A DNA stretch of 64,000 bases from Galbibacter sp038433465. Its GTDB lineage: Bacteria > Bacteroidota > Bacteroidia > Flavobacteriales > Flavobacteriaceae. The stretch is taken from contig NZ_JAESVF010000009.1 in NCBI RefSeq assembly GCF_038433465.1, positions 66,858 to 130,857 of the forward strand, in the 5' to 3' direction. Position numbers and translations under genes: made by a program. Positions within the stretch are counted from its first letter, which is position 1. Each line of letters starts with the position of its first letter. The notes beneath the pieces were generated by a model. The model was not told the origin of the DNA, searched no databases, and saw only the letters and a list, made by a program, of their open reading frames with translations. This document shows, piece after piece, positions 53,306 to 62,714 of the stretch.

Positions 53306-55651
53306 TTATACCGTTTGCAAATCTTCGACGGTAAAATTACTGGTTGATTTTTGTAAATTTTGGTTAATATCCACTCGAATCGCTTTTATTCCACTTGCGC
53401 CTTGTAATTCTTCCAATTCTACAACTTCTATGTTTTTTCCTATATAGTTTTTAGATTGTAAGAACTCGAAATAAGCTAAATACTCTCTTTCGATTGCCGA
53501 ACTCGAAAAAACAACACACAATTTATGCGGTTGCGTTAATCGCTCGTTTGTATCTTTTATATGTGCTTTGTCTATTCGCTTTTTGATCATTTCATAACGC
53601 ACATTATAAGCGCCATCTACATCAAACTGTTTTTCGTCTATTCGATAACGAATGGTAATTGGAATATCGTAAGCCAAAATAAGCGATGCTACTTTTAAAG
53701 GCAACGGGAATTTTTTTTGCTGCTGATAATACATCGCTTCCATTTCGCAAGTTACCTGCAACTGCCACAAACGCAAATTATACAAAACAGTATCATGAAA
53801 CTTTAAACGCTTTACAATAGACTGCCCAACGTACATGTTGTGCTCCAAACCATCGGTTTTGTATTTTTCAAAATAATGCGGAAACATTTCTTGCGCTTCA
53901 TGTTGTTTTTTATCCATGAAAGCAGAAAATACCGTATTTATTTGATCAACCGCAGTGTCGTATTCTTTTCTGGCTTTGTAAAGTGTTTTATTGTCTTTAT
54001 CCAACAATTTTAAAAATTCAGAAACATCATCATTTTTAGCTGTCGATTCTTCTATATGTCTAAATAATGGATACAATTGTGTTTTGAAAAAAGCATTTAT
54101 TTCTTGCTCGGAGTTTGCATGAAAATCTTCTTTTATTGCAGCTAAATTTTTATCAATTTGAAAAATTAATTGCTCATAAAACGGAAGTTTATTTTCTGCT
54201 AATATTCCCGTCAAAAGCATCTTACTTTGTTCTAACTGCTCTGTAATATCTTGCTGAATGGCTTCATTTCTAGCTAATGAAGAACCTACAATATCCACTT
54301 GCCCATACAGTGGAAATACATCTTTAAAAGTGATTTCTTCAAATTTAGGCGAATATCCAGCATTTCGCATATAGATATACTTAGTCGCCTCTTCCTCAAA
54401 ACGCCACTCTACAGACGGATGAATTGAAGTACACTCCTGCTGAATAACAGCGCTTACTTCATTTTGAAATTCGTTTACCGTTCTTCTGGTATAACTTAAA
54501 ATAAACGGAATAATACTTTCGAGTTTCACCATGTTTATGGCATTAATCTGATTGATTTCAGAAGTTGCCAATTCAATAATAAACCCGAGTTCGCCTCCAA
54601 TAGAAATAGGCAACAAGGCAGCACTTTTTAATCCGCGATCGAGCAATGCATTACTCAATCTATTTCCGTTATGTTTTTTATGATAGTTCTCTACATTTGA
54701 AATAATAGCTGGCTTACACTCATTAAAAAGTAAGTTGTTAACGTGGTCGCAAGCATAATTTGAAGTATCAATATTTTCGCCAGGAGCTAGCGTTAGCATC
54801 TCAAAATTTTTATCGTGAGGCGCTATTATTTTTTTATGATCTACTTTATAACTCCCTAATCGTAAATTTGGTAAGTTAAAAATCTCCCGAATATCTTCTA
54901 GTAAAAACTGAAAACTCTCTTTATTTGGTTGAATTAAATGCGTTTTAAAAGTATCGATTTGTTGATCGAGTGTAACATCAATCATACTTAAAATACCGAA
55001 TCCTTCAATAGTCCATGAATTATCTGGGAAATAATTTTGCCAAACATCTTCATCATCAGCATTTGTAAGTAAAATATCTAAAATTTCAGGTGTAATCTCG
55101 ATAGCGTTTTCATTGGGATACATCTCAATAAAATCAGCATTAAAAGTAACTCTATACGTACGAGGTTTACCATCAATACCATCCAATGTTAACAGCTTTG
55201 GACGTTCAAAATCCACCTTATATCCGTAGTATTGATTTAAAATAATTGCATACGGATTTAGGTTTGCTACATTTTCATTTTTCTTGTAAAGCTTTCTAAA
55301 AACTTCTTCTATATTGGTAGTTGTTTGCTTTGAAATATGTAAAAAACGTTCCGAAGCATAGAAAAACTGATTTGAAAAAGGGAACACTGCCGCTTTGATT
55401 TCGTTTTTCGTTAGCATTGCAGGAAATAAAATACTCATTACCTGCTCGATTTCTTTTTTATACGAAGCAAAAACCTCGTAGCTTCTAACCCCAGACACTA
55501 ATTCTGGAGCTTTTTCAAGTACCTTCAAAGCCTGTTCTGCCTGAATCTTTTCAATTTCATTTTCAGAACTCAAAAAAGTAGTTAGCACTTTGGCCAAATA
55601 CTTTAAGGATATGATTGGTTTAAATGGACCTGTAGGTATAAATTGCTCCAT
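53306..55651 (-). CDS. GAF domain-containing protein
   Basis: 781 residues, no signal peptide or membrane helix, so probably cytosolic. A GAF-like domain lies at about 245-390 (LEDIREIFNLPNLRLGSYKVD, ALLPISIGGELGFIIELA). Downstream, at 448-468, is LYGQVDIVGSSLARNEAIQQD, a conserved segment of this Bacteroidota family. The second half is helical (AIKEDFHANSEQEINAFF, YKARKEYDTAVDQINTVF) with YFEKYKTDGLEHNMYVGQS and a C-terminal beta part. GAF domains bind cyclic nucleotides or other small ligands; the ligand here is unknown. It starts 2 bases after the HD-PycTM gene. Confidence 0.75.
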   Translation of the reverse strand: MEQFIPTGPFKPIISLKYLAKVLTTFLSSENEIEKIQAEQALKVLEKAPELVSGVRSYEVFASYKKEIEQVMSILFPAMLTKNEIKAAVFPFSNQFFYASERFLHISKQTTTNIEEVFRKLYKKNENVANLNPYAIILNQYYGYKVDFERPKLLTLDGIDGKPRTYRVTFNADFIEMYPNENAIEITPEILDILLTNADDEDVWQNYFPDNSWTIEGFGILSMIDVTLDQQIDTFKTHLIQPNKESFQFLLEDIREIFNLPNLRLGSYKVDHKKIIAPHDKNFEMLTLAPGENIDTSNYACDHVNNLLFNECKPAIISNVENYHKKHNGNRLSNALLDRGLKSAALLPISIGGELGFIIELATSEINQINAINMVKLESIIPFILSYTRRTVNEFQNEVSAVIQQECTSIHPSVEWRFEEEATKYIYMRNAGYSPKFEEITFKDVFPLYGQVDIVGSSLARNEAIQQDITEQLEQSKMLLTGILAENKLPFYEQLIFQIDKNLAAIKEDFHANSEQEINAFFKTQLYPLFRHIEESTAKNDDVSEFLKLLDKDNKTLYKARKEYDTAVDQINTVFSAFMDKKQHEAQEMFPHYFEKYKTDGLEHNMYVGQSIVKRLKFHDTVLYNLRLWQLQVTCEMEAMYYQQQKKFPLPLKVASLILAYDIPITIRYRIDEKQFDVDGAYNVRYEMIKKRIDKAHIKDTNERLTQPHKLCVVFSSSAIEREYLAYFEFLQSKNYIGKNIEVVELEELQGASGIKAIRVDINQNLQKSTSNFTVEDLQTV

Positions 55652-55653
55652 GA

Positions 55654-56823
55654 TTATAATATGTTGATGAAAAAGTTATAACTCAGTACAAACGCTATGG
55701 CCGATATCACGATTCCAATCATAAAAACTGTATAGGTAATTCGTAGTAATCTGTATTTTCGCTCGAGCACCAATCCTAGAAAATACAAATCTTTGGTAAG
55801 CGAGTTGTACAAAGTGTCTTCGTTATTTATTAAATAGTCGATTCCCCATTCGAAATCTTTCAAACTCATCTTATAAAAATTCCCGAAAAACAAAATGTTG
55901 GTACTGTTATTCACAATCATGTCTTTAGTAACCGTTACGTTAGACACATTTGGACGAGTAGAAATAACCGATAAAACAATCGATATCACACTAAAAGTAA
56001 GTAGAATAAGCGTTGGATAAACCAAAAATAAATTCGACTCGTTATCGAGTTTTGGCACCAAACTAGATAATACCACCGAAATAATAATAGCATTAACCGA
56101 AAGCAAAATATTGGCTTTTGTATCGGCAATGGAACTCAATTCGATATGATTTTTTAGCTGAACTCTAAACAAAGTTTCTACGCCTCTACCCGTTTTTTTA
56201 CTCTCCGCTTTATTAGCTCGCTTCTCCTCTATTTTATTGATACGTTGCTGTAAGTTATAGGCATTTATCTCCTTTTGAGGTTGAAGCTTTAGTTTGGCGC
56301 TTTCCGTATAAAAAGCATGCTTGTCTAGGAATTCTTTGTTCTGATACAACCATTCCAATTCGGTAATATCTTCTTCTTTTTTATAAATCAGTTCCAAGCG
56401 AAGCTGTTCTGAAACTTCAAAAAATTCTTCTGAAGCCACATGCGAACAATCAGCATCTTTAATTATTTGTTCTAATTTTGATGTACTCGGAACACTCGGT
56501 TTGGTAGCCAAAATAAGTTTTTCAACCGTAGTTTTATCTGCTGCTGAAATATCTATTTGGTTTAAATAATCCGCAGTAATAATTATACTTTCAGCTTCAT
56601 GACCAACATCGGTTTTAGTGTAGCCTGTATCGTGAAACCAAGCTGCCAATTGCAACAAAAATATGTCGTGAGGCTGGCAATTTTCATAGGTAGCAATTTT
56701 AGTTACAGCCGACACAACATTTTGCGTATGCATCAAGTTGTGGTATTTATTTTTAGGTGAAAGTTTCTTTTCAAATAAATCTGTTACAAATAATTCTGCT
56801 TGCTGTAGGATGGTTTCTTCCAT
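55654..56823 (-). CDS. HD domain-PycTM fusion (Pycsar effector family)
   Basis: 389 residues. An N-terminal HD phosphohydrolase domain (1-170) keeps its metal residues: H32 (YHNLMHTQNV), H64-D65 (AAWFHDTGY), H75 and D123 (IKDADCS). A charged linker (180-212, KINKIEEKRANKAESKK-like) joins it to a C-terminal membrane domain (213-389), beginning VETLFRVQLKNHIELSSIADTKANILLS, with helices near 240-256, 266-290 and 363-388. This is the PycTM/DUF5706 domain of Pycsar antiphage effectors, which depolarise the membrane when cUMP or cCMP is made. No pyrimidine cyclase gene is adjacent. It is first of the three-gene operon. Confidence 0.87.
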   Translation of the reverse strand: MEETILQQAELFVTDLFEKKLSPKNKYHNLMHTQNVVSAVTKIATYENCQPHDIFLLQLAAWFHDTGYTKTDVGHEAESIIITADYLNQIDISAADKTTVEKLILATKPSVPSTSKLEQIIKDADCSHVASEEFFEVSEQLRLELIYKKEEDITELEWLYQNKEFLDKHAFYTESAKLKLQPQKEINAYNLQQRINKIEEKRANKAESKKTGRGVETLFRVQLKNHIELSSIADTKANILLSVNAIIISVVLSSLVPKLDNESNLFLVYPTLILLTFSVISIVLSVISTRPNVSNVTVTKDMIVNNSTNILFFGNFYKMSLKDFEWGIDYLINNEDTLYNSLTKDLYFLGLVLERKYRLLRITYTVFMIGIVISAIAFVLSYNFFINIL

Positions 56824-57178
56824 GTAATAATTGAATTAAAGTATAAAAATAAAGAATTCAAGTCTATTTTTAGACTATAATCTACGCTTTTTTGATTGTT
56901 GTGTGAGCAAATGCAAAGGTCGGAAAAAAGGAAAACAATACAGTCATTTTAAGGTAAAATCATTTTCAAAATACCGAATTTATTCCGTGTAAAAATTCTG
57001 TTTACACAACTACAATTCTTATAAATTTACAATATTTTCTTTGCGCTTCTCTTCTTCGTCATTCAATTTCGTTTGCTTTTATAACTATTTTCCTGTAATT
57101 GGTTAGCATTCTATTACCAAAAAAATGTTTTAAATTGTATATTTGCGAAGTTTAATTAAAAATTAGTTCTTCAAATAA
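56824..57178. other. 355-base divergent intergenic region
   Basis: It separates the HD-PycTM operon from icd. On the plus strand a TATATTTG -7 box lies at 57138-57145. I see no clear -7 box for the minus-strand operon, no hairpin, no coding frame and no RNA gene. Confidence 0.5.
57138..57145 (+). promoter_or_regulatory. -7 box of icd
   Basis: TATATTTG is a full TAnnTTTG match, 34 bases before the ATG. No TTG stands at the -33 distance. Confidence 0.5.
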
Positions 57179-59407
57179 ATGTCACATAAACCAAAAATTC
57201 TTTATACCAAAACAGACGAAGCCCCAGCATTAGCAACATACTCATGGCTTTCTATTGTTAAAGCTTACACAGCAACATCAAATATAGATATCCAAACCAA
57301 AGACATCTCTCTAGCAGCTAGAATTTTGGCTGTATTTCCAGATGTATTAACAAAAGAGCAACAAGTTCCAAACGATTTACAAGAGCTTGGAGAAATTGCA
57401 AAAACACCTGAGGCAAATATTATCAAACTTCCAAACATTAGTGCTTCAATTCCTCAATTAGAAGATGCTATTGAAGAGTTACAAGCAAAAGGATTTAATA
57501 TTCCAAACTATCCGCACGAACCAAAAACCGATGCAGAAAAAGAAATTAAATCACGTTATGATAGTATCAAAGGGAGCGCTGTAAATCCAGTATTAAGAGA
57601 AGGTAACTCTGACAGAAGAGCTCCAAAAGCGGTAAAAAACTACGCCAAGAAAAATCCACACTCAATGGGTGCATGGTCTGCTAGTTCGAAATCGCATGTA
57701 GCAACAATGACAGAAGGAGATTTTCGTTCAAACGAAAAATCGCTAACTATCGATAATGCTCAAAATTTAAAAATACAATTTGTTGGTAACGACGGTAGCA
57801 CTAAAACTTTAAAAGAACAAGTAAAAGTTCTTGATAAAGAAGTTATTGACGCTACTGTAATGAGCAGAAAAGCATTAGTAAACTTCTTAGAAGCGCAAGT
57901 AAAAGATGCAAAAGAGCAAGATATCCTTTTCTCTGTGCATTTAAAAGCGACGATGATGAAGGTGTCCGATCCTATTATTTTTGGACATACAGTAAAAGTT
58001 TTCTTCAAAGAACTTTTCGACAAACACGGTGCTATTCTTGAAAAAATCAACGTAGAAGAAAATAACGGTTTAGGAGATTTACTTGACAAAGTAGAAACAC
58101 TTCCTGATGCTGAGAAAAAAGAAGTAAAAGCAACTATCGAAGCTATTATTGCTACACAACCAGATTTAGCAATGGTAAATTCTGATAAAGGAATTACAAA
58201 CTTACATGTACCAAGTGACGTTATTATCGATGCTTCAATGCCAGCGATGATTCGTAACTCTGGGCAAATGTGGAACAAAGACGGAAAAAGTCAAGACACA
58301 AAAGCGGTTATTCCAGATAGTAGCTACTCAAGTGTTTACCAAGCTACTATCGATTTCTGTAAAGAAAACGGAGCTTTCGATCCTACCACAATGGGAACTG
58401 TTCCTAATGTTGGATTAATGGCTCAAAAAGCTGAAGAATATGGTTCGCACGATAAAACTTTTGAAATTTCTGGAAACGGAAAAGTTCAAGTTTTAGATGA
58501 AAGTGGAGCTGTAGTTATAGAGCACAATGTTGAAGAAGGTGATATTTGGAGAATGTGTCAAGCAAAAGATTTACCTATTCAAGATTGGGTTAAACTTGCA
58601 GTAACACGTGCTAGAGCAACCAACACGCCAGCAGTTTTCTGGTTGGATGAAAACAGAGCACACGATGCCGAGCTTATCAAAAAAGTAAATGTTTATTTAA
58701 AAGATCACGATACTTCAGGATTAGACATCAGAATTATGTCTCCAGAAGAAGCTACGCACTTTACACTCGCAAGAATCAAAAAAGGTGAAGATACAATTTC
58801 AGTAACAGGAAACGTATTAAGAGATTACCTTACCGATCTTTTCCCTATTCTTGAAGTTGGAACTAGTGCAAAAATGCTTTCGATTGTTCCTTTAATGAAT
58901 GGTGGTGGTTTATTCGAAACAGGTGCAGGAGGTTCAGCTCCAAAACACGTAGAACAATTCTTAGAAGAAGGACATTTACGTTGGGATTCTTTAGGTGAAT
59001 TTTTAGCACTTGCTGTTTCATTAGAACATTACAGCAATGTAAACAACAATAGCAAAGCCAAAGTATTAGCTACAACTTTAGATGAAGCTACCGGGAAGTT
59101 CTTAGAAGAAGACAAATCTCCTTCAAGAAAAGTAGGCGAACTCGATACTCGTGGAAGTCATTTTTATTTAGGTTTATATTGGGCGCAAGCATTAGCTCAG
59201 CAAAATGATGATGCTGAACTAAAAAGCGTGTTTACTCCAATTGCAAAAGAACTTACAGAAAAAGAAGCTATCATTGTAAAAGAGTTAAACGATGCACAAG
59301 GGCAAGCTATCAATATCGACGGATACTATTTCCCAGATGTTGAGAAAACACAACAAGCAATGCAACCAAGCGCTACTTTCAATAGCATATTAGCACAATT
59401 GAAATAA
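57179..59407 (+). CDS. icd: Monomeric NADP-dependent isocitrate dehydrogenase
   Basis: 742 residues, the size of the monomeric IDH type, unrelated in length to dimeric Icd (about 415). It oxidises isocitrate to 2-oxoglutarate in the citric acid cycle. Start KPKILYTKTDEAPALATYSWL, middle GNSDRRAPKAVKNYAKKNPHSMGAWS (substrate region), and VEENNGLGDLL, DKGITNLHVPSDVIIDASMPA, GLYWAQALAQQND are all diagnostic. It is monocistronic, with a terminator 24 bases downstream. Confidence 0.97.
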   Translation: MSHKPKILYTKTDEAPALATYSWLSIVKAYTATSNIDIQTKDISLAARILAVFPDVLTKEQQVPNDLQELGEIAKTPEANIIKLPNISASIPQLEDAIEELQAKGFNIPNYPHEPKTDAEKEIKSRYDSIKGSAVNPVLREGNSDRRAPKAVKNYAKKNPHSMGAWSASSKSHVATMTEGDFRSNEKSLTIDNAQNLKIQFVGNDGSTKTLKEQVKVLDKEVIDATVMSRKALVNFLEAQVKDAKEQDILFSVHLKATMMKVSDPIIFGHTVKVFFKELFDKHGAILEKINVEENNGLGDLLDKVETLPDAEKKEVKATIEAIIATQPDLAMVNSDKGITNLHVPSDVIIDASMPAMIRNSGQMWNKDGKSQDTKAVIPDSSYSSVYQATIDFCKENGAFDPTTMGTVPNVGLMAQKAEEYGSHDKTFEISGNGKVQVLDESGAVVIEHNVEEGDIWRMCQAKDLPIQDWVKLAVTRARATNTPAVFWLDENRAHDAELIKKVNVYLKDHDTSGLDIRIMSPEEATHFTLARIKKGEDTISVTGNVLRDYLTDLFPILEVGTSAKMLSIVPLMNGGGLFETGAGGSAPKHVEQFLEEGHLRWDSLGEFLALAVSLEHYSNVNNNSKAKVLATTLDEATGKFLEEDKSPSRKVGELDTRGSHFYLGLYWAQALAQQNDDAELKSVFTPIAKELTEKEAIIVKELNDAQGQAINIDGYYFPDVEKTQQAMQPSATFNSILAQLK

Positions 59408-59430
59408 TTATTTCAATAAATACATATCAT

Positions 59431-59459
59431 AAAAGCCTGCAGTAGCAGGCTTTTTTTTA
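59431..59459 (+). terminator. Terminator after icd
   Basis: AAAAGCCTGC (59431-59440) pairs with GCAGGCTTTT (59445-59454) over a 4-base loop, followed by a T-run. The arm is the same as in the rplS terminator. Confidence 0.93.
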
Positions 59460-59512
59460 TCACTTTTTTAAAGGTCGTCTGTAGAATTACTCTTATTTTA
59501 GTAAAAAAAAGA

Positions 59513-61885
59513 ATGACCAACTTTTTAAAGTTATGCTTGTTTTTTCTCTTCGGAATTTCAATTTCCTATGCACAAGAACAAGTTACCATAAGTGGTACCA
59601 TAACCGATACTTCAAGCAACGAAACCCTTATTGGCGTTAATGTTATTTTTCCAGATTTACAAACTGGTACTACAACCAACGAATACGGCTTCTACTCTAT
59701 CACAATCCCAAAAGGAACACATGCCATCCTTATTAGTTACCTCGGGTTTAATTCTATTTCAGAAAAAATAACTATTTCTTCCAATACTAAAAAAGATTAC
59801 AGTCTTATGGCTTCTTCTGAAGAATTAGATGAAGTTGTTGTAGAGCAAAATATTGAACGTATCAATATTAAGAAACCTGAAATGAGTGTGAATAGCATGA
59901 GCGCTGCCACCATCAAAAAAATTCCTGTTGTTCTAGGGGAAGCCGACGTTATAAAATCTATTTTACTTTTACCCGGTGTTAGTAATGCTGGCGAAGCTTC
60001 TTCTGGCTTTAATGTTCGTGGAGGTGCAGCCGATCAAAATTTAATTCTTTTAGACGAAGCTATTATTTTTAATTCCTCTCACCTTTTTGGATTCTTTTCA
60101 GTTTTTAATCCTGATGCTATCAAAAATTTAAAATTGTACAAAGGAGGAATTCCATCACGTTATGGAGGAAGGATTTCATCAGTACTCGATATTTATCAAA
60201 AAGATGGAAACAGTAAAGATTTTCATATGACGGGTGGTATTGGTGCCGTTTCAAGTAGAGTTCTAGCTGAAGGACCTATCGTAAAAGATAAAGGTTCGTT
60301 CCTTATTGGCGGACGAAGCTCGTATGCACATCTATTTTTAAAATTATCCGACAATGAAAATTCCGCTTACTTTTACGATCTCAACACTAAACTATCTTAC
60401 AAACTAAACCAAAATAACAGTTTATTTCTTTCTGGGTACTTTGGTCGAGATGTGTTTGACATCGCGGAAGCTTTTAAAAATACCTACGGAAATTCGGTTG
60501 TTAACTTACGTTGGAATCATCTTTTTTCTGATAAACTATTTTCCAATCTATCTTTAATTTACAGTGATTATTACTACGGACTCACACTCGATTTTGTTGG
60601 GTTTAATTGGAACAGTGGGATCAATAATTTCAATATTAAGTACGATTTTAAACATTACATTTCCAACAAGTTTAAACTTCACTACGGAATAAACAATGTG
60701 TACTACAAATTTAATCCTGGAGAAATCGAACCCGAAGGAGACGATTCTGGAATTAACTACATGAAATTAACCGATAAATATGCTAACGAAGCTGCTGCAT
60801 ATATCGATATTGAACATCAAATCACCGAAAAACTAGCCATTGAATACGGAGTCCGACTTAGCAGATTCGACCGTTTTGGGCAAGATGAAATCAACGTTTA
60901 TGAAAATGACAATCCTGTAATTTACAATCAAGAACTAGGGATTTACGAAAAGGCAACTCCTATCGACACCATTAGTGTAAGTCGTAGTAAATCAGTCAAA
61001 TCATTTACAAATTTAGAACCGCGTATAGCGGCTTCGTACATTCTTGATGAAACTCAATCTATAAAAGCGAGTTACAACCGGATGACACAGTACTTACATT
61101 TAATTACCAACACCAGCTCTCCTACCCCTCTCGATGTTTGGGCGCCAAGCGGATCGTTTATCAAACCACAACTGCTCGATCAATATGCTGTGGGATATTT
61201 TAAAAATATTAAAAACAATGCGTATTCCTTAGAAACCGAAGTTTTTTATAAAAACATACAAAATAGAATTGATTATATTGATGGAGCCGATTTAATTGCC
61301 AACGATGCAATTGAACAAGTAATTTTAAATGGTGAAGCAAAAGCCTACGGAATGGAAATTTTATTCAGAAAAAATGAAGGAAAACTACAAGGTTGGCTGT
61401 CATATACGTTATCAGAATCTAAACAGCGTACGCCCGGTAGAACCGACTTTGAACCTGGAATTAACAACGGAAATTGGTACTACACGCCCTACGATAAAAC
61501 ACACGACATTTCGCTAACAGCTAGTTATACCTTAACACCAAAATGGAATTTCGGAGGGAATTTTATTTTCCAAACAGGGAGACCAGCTTCCTATCCAAAC
61601 GGACAATATGAATACGAAGGTATTACTATTCCGAGCTATGGCGAACGAAACAATAGCAGACTTCCTTCATACAATCGTTTGGATCTTTCTGCTACCTATA
61701 TTCCGAAGCCACAAAAAAATAAAGGTTGGCAAAGCGAATGGGTTTTTAGTATTTACAATGTTTACAACCGTAAAAATGCAGCTTCGGTTACGTTTAGAGA
61801 AAATACAGAAGAAATGAGAAACGAAGCTGTAAAGTTATCCATCTACGGAATCATCCCATCTGTAACCTACAATTTTAAATTTTAG
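59513..61885 (+). CDS. TonB-dependent receptor with regulatory domain
   Basis: 790 residues. A signal peptide (ISYAQE) leads to a carboxypeptidase-D regulatory-like domain (about 23-105, TISGTITDTSSNETLIGVNV), a TonB-box-like stretch (ELDEVVVEQN), a plug (KSILLLPGVSNAGEASSGFNVRG, ADQNLILLDEAIIFNSSHLFG) and the barrel, ending in FKF with a terminal aromatic residue. It is smaller than SusC and pairs with a DUF4249 lipoprotein 3 bases downstream rather than a SusD. The transported substrate is unknown. A TATTTTAG box lies 11 bases before the ATG. Confidence 0.94.
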   Translation: MTNFLKLCLFFLFGISISYAQEQVTISGTITDTSSNETLIGVNVIFPDLQTGTTTNEYGFYSITIPKGTHAILISYLGFNSISEKITISSNTKKDYSLMASSEELDEVVVEQNIERINIKKPEMSVNSMSAATIKKIPVVLGEADVIKSILLLPGVSNAGEASSGFNVRGGAADQNLILLDEAIIFNSSHLFGFFSVFNPDAIKNLKLYKGGIPSRYGGRISSVLDIYQKDGNSKDFHMTGGIGAVSSRVLAEGPIVKDKGSFLIGGRSSYAHLFLKLSDNENSAYFYDLNTKLSYKLNQNNSLFLSGYFGRDVFDIAEAFKNTYGNSVVNLRWNHLFSDKLFSNLSLIYSDYYYGLTLDFVGFNWNSGINNFNIKYDFKHYISNKFKLHYGINNVYYKFNPGEIEPEGDDSGINYMKLTDKYANEAAAYIDIEHQITEKLAIEYGVRLSRFDRFGQDEINVYENDNPVIYNQELGIYEKATPIDTISVSRSKSVKSFTNLEPRIAASYILDETQSIKASYNRMTQYLHLITNTSSPTPLDVWAPSGSFIKPQLLDQYAVGYFKNIKNNAYSLETEVFYKNIQNRIDYIDGADLIANDAIEQVILNGEAKAYGMEILFRKNEGKLQGWLSYTLSESKQRTPGRTDFEPGINNGNWYYTPYDKTHDISLTASYTLTPKWNFGGNFIFQTGRPASYPNGQYEYEGITIPSYGERNNSRLPSYNRLDLSATYIPKPQKNKGWQSEWVFSIYNVYNRKNAASVTFRENTEEMRNEAVKLSIYGIIPSVTYNFKF

Positions 61886-61888
61886 AAA

Positions 61889-62695
61889 ATGAAAAAACTC
61901 ATCTATATATCCCTCATAATTTTCACGCTAACTTCATGTGAAGAAGTGATTGATGTCGATCTAGAAACTGCACCACCACGGCTTGTGGTAGAAGCTTCCA
62001 TCAATTGGGTTAAAGGAACTAGCGGAAATTCACAATACATTAGACTTTCTACAACAGCTCCATATTTTGACACCGAAATTCCAGCTGTAAATAACGCCGA
62101 AGTTTATATTACAGATGAAAATGGAAATCAGTATAATTTTTTAGAAGATGGAGATACAGGGTACTATTACACGCAAAACTTTATCCCAGAGTTAAATAAG
62201 ACCTATTTCCTAACAGTTATAACTGATGGTGAAACTTATACGGCTGAAGAAACTTTTCTTCCTGTATCAGATTTAGAGTATGTAACGCAACAAAATGGCG
62301 AAGTTTTTTCCGAAGAATATATCGAACTGAAGGCTTACTTTAATGATCCAACCGACGAAACAAATTTTTATTTTTATTCTTTTTATGCTGAAAATGACAA
62401 CACAATCAATGTTCAGGAAGATCGCTTGGTAAACGGAAACGAAATGTTTGCATATTTTAATAGTGAAGATTTACTTCCTGGTGACGAAGTTGAAATCAAT
62501 CTCTACGGAGTTTCCGAAAGATACTTTACTTACGTCAACACCTTATTATCGCAAACTGGAGAAGATGGAGGTCCTTTTGAAACGCAACCTGCCACTGTAA
62601 GAGGGAATATTGTAAACACAACAAATCCAGATAATTTTGCCTTCGGATATTTTAGATTATCAGAAACAGACACCTTTACCTATACAGTTGAATAA
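61889..62695 (+). CDS. DUF4249 lipoprotein
   Basis: 268 residues with a lipobox (IFTLTSCEEV, C17). The body matches DUF4249, beta-rich lipoproteins encoded directly after TonB receptors in Bacteroidota: DVDLETAPPRLVVEASINW, VNNAEVYITDENGNQYNF, YFLTVITDGETYTAEETFLPV. It is probably the surface partner of the receptor, in the role SusD has for SusC. The 3-base gap supports co-translation. Confidence 0.92.
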   Translation: MKKLIYISLIIFTLTSCEEVIDVDLETAPPRLVVEASINWVKGTSGNSQYIRLSTTAPYFDTEIPAVNNAEVYITDENGNQYNFLEDGDTGYYYTQNFIPELNKTYFLTVITDGETYTAEETFLPVSDLEYVTQQNGEVFSEEYIELKAYFNDPTDETNFYFYSFYAENDNTINVQEDRLVNGNEMFAYFNSEDLLPGDEVEINLYGVSERYFTYVNTLLSQTGEDGGPFETQPATVRGNIVNTTNPDNFAFGYFRLSETDTFTYTVE

Positions 62696-62702
62696 TATTT
62701 TT

Positions 62703-62710
62703 TACTTTTG
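62703..62710 (+). promoter_or_regulatory. -7 box next to the murQ start
   Basis: TACTTTTG matches TAnnTTTG and lies 4 bases before the murQ ATG, which would give a nearly leaderless message. No TTG at the -33 distance, so read-through from the DUF4249 gene is also possible. Confidence 0.35.
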
Positions 62711-62714
62711 AAAC

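Noticed and set aside
53306..55651. Calling the GAF protein a nucleotide cyclase on the basis of DIVGSS
   Set aside because: Only four or five residues resemble a cyclase motif; the second metal-binding aspartate and the rest of the domain are not recognisable. Kept only as a low-scored hypothesis.
49621..56823. Defence island
   Set aside because: Only one protein has a defence-linked domain; there is no cyclase, restriction, toxin or mobile gene beside it, and base composition looks the same as the backbone.
57760..58278. Long minus-strand open frame opposite icd
   Set aside because: A frame shadow of the strongly conserved isocitrate dehydrogenase gene; serine/threonine-rich translation without domain features.
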